DNA from: Entamoeba invadens IP1
Lineage: Eukaryota; Evosea; Mastigamoebida; Endamoebidae
Assembly: GCF_000330505.1 (NCBI RefSeq)
Contig: NW_004440187.1
Coordinates: 2,090 to 20,458, forward strand
DNA length: 18,369 nucleotides
Direction of reading: 5' to 3'
Positions 1-8,842 of the stretch are shown here, one piece after another. The position numbers were made by a program, and so were the translations under genes. Position 1 is the stretch's first letter. Each line of letters starts with the position of its first letter. The notes beneath the pieces are model-generated. The model did no database searches, had not been told where the DNA came from, and was given only the letters and a program-made list of their open reading frames with translations.

Positions 1-565
1 TTGGGTAAATAATAATATTTGAAAGATTATAGTTTTAGTTTAGTTGTTTTTTATTATATGAAAAAAACACAACAATAAAACAATTTTTTACATCCCAAAA
101 GTACTGTTGTTATTAAAAATAAAAAACAATAACCCCCTTAAAAGAAAGTAGCACAAAAGGAATAAATTATTGTTAAATTTCATATCTTATTAATTTATTG
201 GGCTGGGTTTATTGAATTGGTATTATTTAAATTTAAATCAATTTAAAAGCTCACCAAATGTGCTGTTTTAACAACTATTTATGATAAACACTAAAAATAA
301 TAATTTTGTATTTGTTACAATTTGTGTTAGTATTTTTTATTTAGTAGAAATTAAATTAAAACATAAAATTATAATTGTTTTGTTATTAATCAAAAAGGTA
401 TAATACGATTTAAATGTATCAATTGTGAAATTTATATTTTTTGAAAATTAATTCCAAAATTCCATTCAACATAATTATTAAGTTAAAAAATATCACATAT
501 TAGACGCGTAATATACATTGTGTATATATTATATTGTTGTTTTGTTAACTAATATTGTATAAAAT
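1..565. other. AT-rich upstream region, no gene seen
   Basis: This stretch upstream of the glycosyltransferase gene is very AT-rich. It contains no open frame with coding character on either strand. No clear match to an Entamoeba core promoter (GTATTTAAA-type TATA, GAAC element) was found, although the last bases before the start codon contain a TATAAAA-like string at about 557-563. Whether that string is functional cannot be told. Confidence 0.6.
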
Positions 566-1708
566 ATGTTTAATTTCTCAACACGTTTATTGTCGTTTTC
601 ATTGTTTACATTATTTCTATTATTTTGCTTTATGTTCACACAAATAATTTTTACAGTTCCTAAACAATGGAAATATTTTAACAGTACCATGCCATTTGTT
701 AATAGTGATGTACACGTTAAACATTACGATTTTGTATATCCTGTTGTGCGACAAAACAATTCAACGGAGCCATCAGCAACTCTTTATTACAAAAAGATAG
801 AAAAGTATATATCCAAAAAATTTGGTCCTTATTTCACATTGGACGAAAGTTATCCCCTTAAAGTGAATGTAAATACTTATGCCACATTGAAGTTGGAATA
901 TAAGCAACCAATACACAAAAACAAGACTCATTACCCACAAAAGTTATTTCTAGCTATGATCCATACAATGCCGAATAAAATTCAAAACATTATCAACATA
1001 AGAAACACATGGTGTCAAGAGAAACATGAACTTGAATTTGGATTTAAATGTATTTTTATATTAGTTAAAGGTAGTGTTGAAAAATCGAATAAAACAACAA
1101 CATTTAAAGAAATGAATTCAACTAAACAAGACATTTACTTTGTTGAAATGCCGTTTTTAAACGAGGAGTGGAACACGTTGTATCATAAAGATATCGCTTC
1201 TTATATTCAGTTATATCCAATATTCAATGATTACAAGTTTTATGGACGTTTTGACAATCATGTCATTGTTAACGTAGACATGTTGAGTGACATATTGATT
1301 GAACTTCCGACAAATGGAACTGTTTTTGGACAATTTTACTCTCATGAACCCCATGGAGACAAAAAGAGTAAATATTATGATATGTTTGCTCAACCATTCA
1401 AAAAATATTATTCATTTGTTGCGGGTTACATTGCTTTATATTCTAATGATATGGCGGAATATTTTTCAACTTGGGATAAGTACTTCCAAATACCACCAAG
1501 TTCACTTGAAGACACACCATTTGGATTTTTGATCTATAGATACGCAATGGAAAAACATATTAAATTGACATTTGTGCAACCAAAACAAATTGGAACGGGG
1601 CATTCAGGACAATATGATAAAAATTATATAATTTTTCATAGAGCCCGCGAAAATGATCTGGTTCAGTATTATAACAGGTGTGTAAAGGATGGGCATTTTG
1701 TCAATTAA
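566..1708 (+). CDS. GT31-like (beta-1,3-galactosyltransferase family) type II membrane glycosyltransferase
   Basis: This is an intact 380-residue protein. Residues about 8-31 are a single hydrophobic anchor after a short N-terminal tail, the topology of Golgi type II glycosyltransferases. A stem region follows. The catalytic part shows the GT31 landmarks in order: IRNTW (145-149) within a motif preceded by LFLAMIHTMPNK; a segment DIYFVEMPFLNEEWNTLYHK near 189-208 that corresponds to the family's D..D.Y.NLT.K region; YGRFDNHVIVNVD (226-238) where most members have K.DDD.F.N; FVAGYIALYSND (284-295), matching the Y..G.gYv.S.D block; and EDTPFG (315-320), matching EDVYVG. Possible N-glycosylation sites include NST at 39 and 65. 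It would transfer a sugar, probably galactose or N-acetylhexosamine, to glycoconjugates in the Golgi lumen. The metal-binding DDD is not canonical, so donor and activity are uncertain. The start is the first ATG, just before the anchor. TAATT-type motifs that could serve polyadenylation follow the stop. Confidence 0.8.
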   Translation: MFNFSTRLLSFSLFTLFLLFCFMFTQIIFTVPKQWKYFNSTMPFVNSDVHVKHYDFVYPVVRQNNSTEPSATLYYKKIEKYISKKFGPYFTLDESYPLKVNVNTYATLKLEYKQPIHKNKTHYPQKLFLAMIHTMPNKIQNIINIRNTWCQEKHELEFGFKCIFILVKGSVEKSNKTTTFKEMNSTKQDIYFVEMPFLNEEWNTLYHKDIASYIQLYPIFNDYKFYGRFDNHVIVNVDMLSDILIELPTNGTVFGQFYSHEPHGDKKSKYYDMFAQPFKKYYSFVAGYIALYSNDMAEYFSTWDKYFQIPPSSLEDTPFGFLIYRYAMEKHIKLTFVQPKQIGTGHSGQYDKNYIIFHRARENDLVQYYNRCVKDGHFVN

Positions 1709-1964
1709 CTAATTGAATTAAAATTAATAATTAGATAAAACAGTTTAATAAAAATAGTTTTTTCAATTAAGTTTCGTAATAAATCAACCGATGTTTTAAA
1801 ATATTTTTATCATAAATTAAAATTGATATTTCTATCATTTAACACTTTGTATGATGATAGATTTAAAACTAAAGTACAAAAATAATATTAATAATATTTA
1901 TAGCTAGCAAATTTAAAATAAAACTCAAAAGAAAAAGCATTTGATATGTATAAAAGTCTTTTTA
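1709..1964. other. AT-rich 3' flank
   Basis: No coding signal is seen here. Several TAATT/TAATTA strings lie within the first 60 bases after the glycosyltransferase stop codon. They resemble the short U-rich/UAAUU polyadenylation contexts reported for Entamoeba, but they are also common in AT-rich DNA. Confidence 0.4.
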
Positions 1965-2362
1965 ATGATATCTTCTAAGCCAATAATATATTCAACAGAT
2001 TCAACAAATCAACAAATTGTAAAAGTAGCCCACAGCTCAAAAAGAGCAATTTGTGATTATTGCTCCTTTATGGTTGTCTAATACAAATTTACATAAATTT
2101 CAAAATCTAACAACCACAACTTTGTTGTAATTTCACCTCAAAATTGAATTTGGAAATACAAGGAATTATTATATACTACGACTCCAATGATAAGACAGTA
2201 ACTTTAATTGTTGTTAAATACATCGATAATAATTTTGATGTCAACAATAAAGGTATCATTTTTTTCATAATAGCTATTTTATCATCATTTTTAGTTGTCA
2301 ATATAATAATAACTCTCACTGTTCATTCGAATAATACAAATAATTCGTTCGTATTAGTCTAA
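1965..2362 (+). pseudogene. Possible decayed small membrane protein
   Basis: Three consecutive plus-strand frames have coding character, and together they look like one broken gene. An ATG at 1965 opens 38 codons (MISSKPIIYSTDS...) to a TAA at 2079-2081, a second frame runs through SNTNLHKFQNLTTTT, and a third runs to a TAA at 2360-2362. The last frame contains a hydrophobic segment, GIIFFIIAILSSFLVVNIII, flanked by hydrophilic sequence, so it would form a single transmembrane helix near the C terminus. A TATAAAAG string lies about 15 bases before the ATG. No family was recognised. The alternative is chance open frames in AT-rich DNA, but the amino-acid mix and local base composition are better than background. 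Confidence 0.3.
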
Positions 2363-2389
2363 CTTTTTGATTAAATTTATTTTATTAAA

Positions 2390-2690
2390 TTGTCTTTTTA
2401 TATTTTTTAAATCCACTTTTTAATTTTTATAATTGCATAAGGCTTAAAGGATTCATGAGGATTGCTTATTTTTCTGAGGATAGTAAATATCTTAAACATA
2501 ATTTCTTTATTTTGTATTTTTTTGCCTAAGATCAAAAAGGTATATTTTGAAACACATGATTTTCTTTAAAAATGCTATTTATGGATTTTTTGAAAGATGA
2601 TTCTTGGAGTTGATTTTTACAAAAAATAATCTACTTTCATTTTCTGATTTACCACAAGACTAACCTTGGTTTAAATGAAAACAATAAAAA
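2390..2690 (-). pseudogene. Weak remnant of coding sequence
   Basis: On the minus strand, short open stretches in different frames have protein-like composition. Examples are GKSENESRLFFVKINSKNHL near 2680-2610, SSFKKSINSIFKENHVFQN near 2610-2550, and an ATG-started stretch MFKIFTILRKISNPHESF near 2500-2440. They are separated by shifts and stops. No family was recognised. This may be an old gene fragment. The call is tentative. Confidence 0.2.
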
Positions 2691-3169
2691 GAAATTAATT
2701 TATCGAAAAAGTCAATTTTTTAATCAAAATCACAAAACAAAAGAATCTAACAATTTTTAATCTTTTTTACAAAAAAACAATTTATTATAAACCAATTCAT
2801 GATATTACAAACAATAAAAATTGATAGCAAATTACATACTGTTAATTAATACTTTATGCGATGACAATCTATGTATTATCGCAAATTCAAAACGCGAGGT
2901 TTTGAAGATCGATAAAACAACAATTGATAAATGAACAATTTTGTAAAATTATTGTTTTTGTTTTAAACGGTTTTATTTATTTTTAAAAACATATACACAC
3001 ACGAAATATATGTTTATATTATTTTTTAAAATATGATATTAATTTTAATAAATGAATCTTTAATTTATTAATCAATTTTATATATTATTTGGCGTTTTTG
3101 TTGTTTTATAACGATTTTTGATATAATCAATTAACAAAAACCCACTTTATAAATTGTCTTTGAAAATGT
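2691..3169. other. AT-rich, nothing recognised
   Basis: Both strands are dominated by A and T runs with frequent stops in all frames. No gene, RNA or repeat could be supported here. Confidence 0.5.
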
Positions 3170-3572
3170 TAAATATAGATTTTTAAAATCAAAAATGGCA
3201 GTGCTATACATATCTCTAAGGATGGTAAGTCATGTAACAAACAGACATTATCAACACAGACTTAAACATCTAAGAAGTGAAATGACGTGTTCCCATGTTC
3301 AAAAATAGTAACTTACTCGATATACATTTCAGACAGATGTAAAAGTGTAAACTTTCTATTTCTGTCATCCTCAGAAAATAATTGCCATCTTCATAACTGT
3401 AAATTTGTTTAAAACACAAGTTGATATCAAAATGAAACATTCTTTTTAAAATATACACAACATTATTAACTTTGTTATTACAATAAATTTGAATAATTGC
3501 ATAAATTACAAAAATATTTATAAAATTTGTTATTTTTAAAAAATCAGTGTTTTCGACTTTTTTAATTTTCAT
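3170..3572 (-). pseudogene. Fragment resembling N-terminal region of an Entamoeba leucine-rich (BspA-like) protein
   Basis: An ATG at 3572 opens 100 codons to 3270. The sequence starts MKIKKVENTDFLKITNFIN and later has KRMFHFDINLC and MTEIESLHFY. This layout (N-terminal helix, a Cys/Lys-rich helix, a basic 'K.M.fN' segment, then 'ieSLhfY') is what I associate with the start of Entamoeba leucine-rich BspA-like proteins. Those proteins then run for hundreds of residues. Beyond the stop, in another frame, NVCLLHDLPSLEICIALPF reads like a continuation into leucine-rich sequence before more stops. I read it as a truncated, frameshifted fragment with no repeats left. It could instead be a short species-specific gene. 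The family link is from recall of style only. Confidence 0.4.
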
Positions 3573-3865
3573 TTTGATTAAAAAACAATTATCAATTTAT
3601 AGGGGTGTGATAAAATGAATACTACCAAAAAATGGTTACTGTCAGTGTAGAACTTCTTTTTTGTAAAAATGAAAAACATTTTATTTTACAAAATTAAAAT
3701 GGAAATTGATAATGAAAAAGTGGACTTTTGGGTTCAGTGAATATTTTTTTGATTTGAATAAGTAAAAATAGATGGAGTGTGTGTAAAATATCAAACCATA
3801 ATTGAATTAACAATTAATTATATTTATATTATTAATTTTATAAGGTAATAAACCATAGTTAATAA
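3573..3865. other. AT-rich spacer
   Basis: No coding or structural signal could be supported. It separates the minus-strand LRR-like fragment from the plus-strand short ORF, so any promoters for the two would lie back to back here. Confidence 0.4.
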
Positions 3866-4021
3866 ATGAGTCAAATTATAAAACTCCTGCCCAAATTGAA
3901 AACGTTTGTGTCTATGTCGTGTTCAGTTTATGCGCCCTTTGGTATCGACTTTTCAAAAAAGCGATACCTTTCTGACTTTTTTATCATTGCGGGCTTGTTC
4001 TTGTTATATCTTGTCACTTAA
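3866..4021 (+). CDS. Hypothetical 51-residue protein with a C-terminal hydrophobic segment
   Basis: An ATG opens 51 codons ending in TAA, in a stretch visibly richer in G and C than its surroundings (about 3900-4020). The protein begins MSQIIKLLPKLKTF, passes through SVYAPFGIDFSKKRY and ends in the hydrophobic stretch FFIIAGLFLLYLV, a likely membrane helix close to the C terminus. No family was recognised. It could be a small membrane protein, or one surviving exon-sized piece of a larger decayed gene. The composition jump and the uninterrupted frame are the only support. A large palindrome begins 14 bases after the stop. Confidence 0.35.
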   Translation: MSQIIKLLPKLKTFVSMSCSVYAPFGIDFSKKRYLSDFFIIAGLFLLYLVT

Positions 4022-4035
4022 CTTTAATGTCAGTC

Positions 4036-4140
4036 CATTTGCCATATTATTTTAACACCACTTTTATAGTGTTAAAATAATATGTCAAATGTATTATATA
4101 ATAATACATGATTATCATTTTAAAGTTATTATTTTAACAC
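4036..4140. repeat. Palindrome cluster with three copies of one 14-base arm
   Basis: 4036-4058 and 4069-4091 are inverted copies, 23 bases long with one mismatch (16 perfect bases at 4043-4058/4069-4084), around a 10-base loop. A further copy of the arm TATTATTTTAACAC lies at 4127-4140 in the same orientation as the left arm, so the middle arm could pair with either neighbour. Between them, 4091-4107 is itself nearly palindromic (GTATTATATAATAATAC). This could be the remnant of a foldback or MITE-type element, or a structured 3' end of the short ORF just upstream. Confidence 0.6.
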
Positions 4141-4242
4141 TTAAAATAGCTTTGTCGTTTTTTAATTGAATTATTATATTGTGATATTAATTTAAAATTT
4201 AGATGATTATCCCCTTTTGGCTTGTGTAATGTTATTTACTTA

Positions 4243-7200
4243 ATATAAACTTGAAAAATACTAAAACAAATTATAAAATAAACCCAAATTTTTCGTTTTT
4301 AGACCACTTGAATTTCAATAAAAGTTATTTAAAATGTCAAGAGAAGATTTAACAATTCATTATTATGTTTTGATTTTTAAAGAGTGTAAAACTATAATAA
4401 CATATTAAAAATAACATGTATGGTAAAGATTTTGATATATCATTTCCTATTGACGAAAAAATTGCAAAAAATTTACTACATGGGTATTTAACTGCACAAT
4501 TAGACCACTCTTATCAAAAATGCAAAAAACAATATTATTATTATTGTTTCGATTGTAAAATGTGGCTACGTAAAGACGAGAAACTAAATGAAACAACCAA
4601 CCCTAATAACCCCCATTTATAATTATATTCATGAAATAGCATACGTCAAAGAAAAGTTGCAAAATTTTAAAAAACTTGGAAATATGTATTTTGAAAATTA
4701 TGATTTTAATAAATATCAACTTCAAACCCAATTAATTCAAAAAATAAATAATGATAAAAAACACAAATTTTATTCAACAAAAAATGTTAGAAATTTATTA
4801 CGAAATTTGGTATCTCTTCAATTTCTTGATTGTACCAAGTATTCAAACAATAATTTTTATCATCAAAATTTAACACCTTTGAATGTTACACCTGAAAATG
4901 ATGTTCTTTTTAGAAATGAAACTAAATTATTAAATTTGGAATCAACTTTATTTAAACAATCAAAACAATTAACCAGACAAAAATAGGATCTTTTCAAATG
5001 GAAGAAGAAGAACTTGTTGTTTTACCAAATGAAGACAATGATTCATCATGTTTAAGTACTTCAAATGAAGAAATGTCAGATGATAGTGATATTTTATATG
5101 ATATACATACCGCATCTACAACTCCTGATATTGACAATTTCATGGAAAGCAATGATAATCTCAATAACAAACAAGTAATGGAAATTGACACAAATAACAA
5201 TCAAAACGAAAATTTCTCTGGAAAAGAAATAACAACCAAAAAATTGAAACACAAGAAAATGAAAATAATGATTTAAATGTATTTATGCAGACAGAAGAAT
5301 TTAAAGAAAATAAAAGTGAAAGTGATATAATTAGAATAGAATTAAATAACCCACCAAACACTTTTATTAAAGCCTTTTCGGTTAAAAGAAAAAAGTAATT
5401 AAAAATTTAACAGAAAAGGTTGATTTTTATGAAATGGAAGAAGTCCGTCAAACTTTTCATGATGAAGCCGATTGGCGTTCTTTATATGATATTTTAATTA
5501 GAATTGGTTTCGAAAATGGCAAATTTGAATATAAATCTTGTGTAGAAGCAATAGACTTTTTTATGATAATGATGATGAAAATTGGATAGATAAGGGAAAT
5601 TTATCTAAAATGGAAATTGAAAATTTTAAAATTAAATTGAGTCAACATTTAATAAATCGAATTTTAAATTCAAATCGAATGTCAGAATCACATCGAAAAG
5701 ATGTGGTTTCAATCCTTAACATAGTTTTTAAACTTTTAGCACCTGATAAACTTCACTTGTGTAAGAAAATGGCATGTAGTGCCAGAAAGGGTATAGAAGA
5801 ACCGGAGGGGGATTTTATAAGTGGATTTCAAGGAATGTTATCAACAGCAAGACAATCAAATGCAGTTACTTTTGCTTTGGATGAAATTTCAATTGGAAGT
5901 GATTCATTTTATTGTATATTCATTAGAGTTGTTGAAAATGACAAATATTTTGAATGTCCACTTTTTTATAAAGAATATGAAGAATTTGATAAAAACGCCA
6001 ACGCTATATGCAAATGGTTCACGGAAAGAGTTTCTTCTTTGGGACTCAAAAGGTCTCAGTGGACCGCCATATGTAGTGACACAGATGCAGTTTTGAGTGC
6101 TGAATTTAATAGCATGGTCAAAGGAGTTGAAAAACATCAAAAACGAGACAAAAAAACAAAATTTTGGTGTAGTGCAAAAGTTTGTTGGGTCAACTTGTAT
6201 GGCACATAAAAGCAATTCTGTTGATGGAAACACATTACATATTCATCCTCTCGATATCTTCGTTACTTTTATGCAATGATTTTGTACAAAAACCATTCTT
6301 GATAAATACAAATTGTATGTACAACAACAACCCAAACAGAAATTAAAAACAAATGGAGTGTATTGTAAAACACGATGGGAATATATTGGCATTAATATTG
6401 GTGCCATATTAGAACAAATTGAATTTATTTACAATTTTTTAAAAATTGAAACAAACCAAATCGCCATTCAAGATATTTACAAAAAAATCAAAGGTAATTT
6501 ATGTTGATAATAATCATCCAGAAACACCTCAAAATACACACAACACGTTTGATTTGACAAATAATTATATTAGATTCGCCTTTGATCTTACATATGATAT
6601 AACCAGGATAATGGTTCCCTTTAATCGAAGTCTTCAAACAAGAAGAGCTGTAATTTGGTATAACATCGAATTGGTACATTTGTTTGAAAAATATGTCAAA
6701 CAAATAATAACAGACGAGTTATGGGGTGATATAATTCAATTTGAGAAATTAAAACATTTCCCTTTACTCCAAAAGGCTGATTATCAAGTTGATTTAAAAG
6801 ATGTAAAACATGTGATGTCGGTTTTTACGTCAGATGATTATTAAGATACACAAATCCATTAAGAAGTGTAAATGTTGTTAGTGTATCGCCCAGTGAAGAT
6901 GACTATAATAATTTATGAGAACCAATAATTTCAAAATTCAAATCAAAAATTGATGATATTTTAGAAATATTTAATTTACCAGAAATTATGATAAATACAC
7001 TCCAATTTCAAATTCCTAATAAATACAAAAAATACGAAGAAGAAATTAAAAAATATGGGAAAAAACTTTATAATGAATATTACAATAAACAAGAAAAAAT
7101 TGATGAAAAAAGAGAAGAAATACAAAATAAAAAACATCTTTCAAAATTTGAAATGGAGTTACGTGGTAAAGATTTTAAGGACACTTTCAATCTAACTTCT

Positions 7201-7608
7201 TATCCCTTAAATAAAGAAGAAAACCCCTTTTTATATGGTATTCTTTGTTTCTTATATTCCATTCCTCCGACATCAGTATCAGTGGAAAGGTTTTTTTCGA
7301 GTGTCAAACGAGTTACAAAAGTAAATATGAAAATACAAACAATATTCAAAAGACTTTTTGTAAGTCTAAATTATAACAAAAAATTTCATTTTGGCGGTTT
7401 TAATATACATGTGGACGTTTAAGTATAAAAGTTACTTGTTATAAATGATTAAATGTTTGATTTAGCAAGTTTGTACAATAAATAACTTGATGTAATGCAA
7501 TGTCATTATTTTATTTTTATTTAAATTTTATAAAATTTTATACAAATAAAATACAAATAAAATAAAAAAATATAAATATAAAATTATATTTAAATTTCAA
7601 GTTTATAT
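4243..7608 (+). mobile_element. hAT-type DNA transposon remnant, ends not resolved
   Basis: A broken hAT transposase occupies 4416-7422. Typical hAT ends (short inverted repeats, 8-base target duplication) could not be identified with confidence. The limits given are the only inverted repeat found flanking the gene: ATATAAACTTGAAA at 4243-4256 and its complement at 7595-7608. It is 14 bases, AT-rich, does not start with the usual CA/TA, and has no matching 8-base flanks, so these limits should be treated as provisional. The true left end may lie nearer the palindromes at 4036-4140. Confidence 0.4.
4416..7422 (+). pseudogene. hAT family transposase, broken by frameshifts and stops
   Basis: Read across frames, the plus strand gives one long transposase. 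The order is an N-terminal segment from ATG 4416 with a Cys-pair motif (CFDCKMW, about 4549) that may belong to a BED-like zinc finger; an acidic, Ser/Asn-rich linker (4998-5400); the RNase H-like core with candidate catalytic aspartates in LDEIS (codon 5880-5882) and CSDTD (6078-6086); a helical insertion; and the C-terminal hAT dimerisation signature IPPTSVSVERFFSS (about 7261-7302), matching the family's SS..SER.FS block. hAT enzymes cut and paste their own element. Here the frame changes near 4610, 5260, 5395, 5545, 6170, 6490 and 6840. There are also in-frame stops at TAG 4984-4986, at TGA just before 6280 and at TGA near 6916. No product can be made. The family call rests mainly on the C-terminal signature. 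Confidence 0.75.
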
Positions 7609-7746
7609 GTATAATTTCTATTGTTATTATTAATAATTAGAATAAAAACAATAATTTATAATGGTTGTAATATTATTAATGATATAGTTTATATGTGGTT
7701 TATAATATTTTATAACAGGTTTATTGAAATTATTAATTTAATATAT
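7423..7746. other. AT-rich, nothing recognised
   Basis: This stretch is almost pure A/T with short tandem-like ATAAAATA strings (about 7530-7610). It is probably the 3' untranslated part and outside flank of the hAT remnant. No gene is supported. Confidence 0.5.
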
Positions 7747-8088
7747 TTATATTATAATAATAATAAAATTTATCATAAAAATGTAAATATAGAACAAAAA
7801 GTTAATTATTTGATTTTTTTCTGTTTTTTCTGGAATTTTTGATTGTTTTATCTCTTGGAGATTTGTAAATTTAATGATTATTTTATTATTCTTTTTAGTT
7901 TTTAACATGTTTTTTCTGTTTAAACTTTGAAACATATTTGTAATAAGATTAATACACAAGTTTGCATCAATGACTTGATTACTACTCACTGACACACAGA
8001 CTTAACCAATGACTTTGGCCCAATGTGAAAACCTTACTATAAATGTTCTGTCTTAAATTGACAACAGATTCATATCAACAGTAGACAT
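7747..8088 (-). pseudogene. Small gene with two in-frame stop codons, family unknown
   Basis: An ATG on the minus strand at 8088 starts MSTVDMNLLSI. A TAA follows, then in the same frame DRTFIVRFSHWAKVIG, a second TAA, and then an open stretch of about 85 codons including SSNQVIDANLCINLITNMFQ and KNMLKTKKNN. Keeping one frame across both stops, with protein-like composition, suggests a recently disabled gene in which two sense codons such as CAA, GAA or AAA became TAA. The last 20 residues turn into isoleucine/tyrosine-rich background, so the true end is probably near 7830 in another frame. No family was recognised. It lies between the hAT remnant and the large minus-strand pseudogene, on the same strand as the latter. 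Confidence 0.45.
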
Positions 8089-8842
8089 GCGGATATATGA
8101 TATTATCAAATTATGTTGATTAGACTGAATGGCATGTTCGAATTGACTTTATTGATAAACGATTGATTTTGTATAATGTTTTGTTTCAAATTTCAAACCA
8201 ACACAAAAACATTAAACTTTTCGTATTTCAAAAATACTTTTTGGTTTCTTCATTTATGACATGTTATCATTTTATTTATACATTTTGTTAATGTACTTTC
8301 AATGTTTGTATAAATATATAAATTTGTTATTCAAAATTAATGTTATTGATCAGCCTTTTTTAAAAAATCCTATAAAAATTAACAACTTTTTGCACAATAT
8401 TTCTTTAAAATAACGTATAACTACGGGTTTAGAATATTTTGGTGTTTTTATATGAGATTTATTGTTTATATTAATATTGGCTACCACTAACCTATTTTTA
8501 CTTAAGACATCTTTTTGAGATTAGTTCCTTTTTTAAAGAAGAAAAAATGCAATTATAAGATAAATTTTTTTAAACATAAAAAAATATTTTTGTATGTAAA
8601 ATATCAAAATTTCCCGAACCTTGTCAATACCTTCAATTACGACCATCTTTTTGATTTATTTGATAAACTTTTTTTATTTTATAATTTTTAAAATTAAATT
8701 AATAATTTTATTAATTTAAAATATAAATAGTTTTTGTCTTTTCAACATGATTATTTCAAACCAATCAAAAAATATTGTTACGACGTTAATATGACTTTTA
8801 ATCGTTTGACTTGAACCCATTAAATGTTTACACCGCCCAATT
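8089..8842. other. AT-rich spacer between two minus-strand pseudogenes
   Basis: Most of this is featureless A/T. One minus-strand frame from about 8841 to 8717 stays open for 42 codons (IGRCKHLMGSSQTIK...), directly after the last coding-like stretch of the big pseudogene. The pseudogene may therefore run on to about 8717. No other signal was found. Confidence 0.4.

Noticed and set aside
1211..1532. Open frames on both strands inside the glycosyltransferase gene.
   Set aside because: They overlap an intact gene with recognisable family motifs and have no features of their own.
4994..5361. Minus-strand open frames opposite the acidic linker of the hAT gene.
   Set aside because: Ser/Leu/Phe-rich readings are the normal antisense of Glu/Asn/Lys-rich coding sequence.
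4243..7608. A 14-base inverted repeat as proven hAT ends.
   Set aside because: It is AT-rich, lacks typical terminal bases, and has no 8-base target duplication. It is kept only as a provisional limit.
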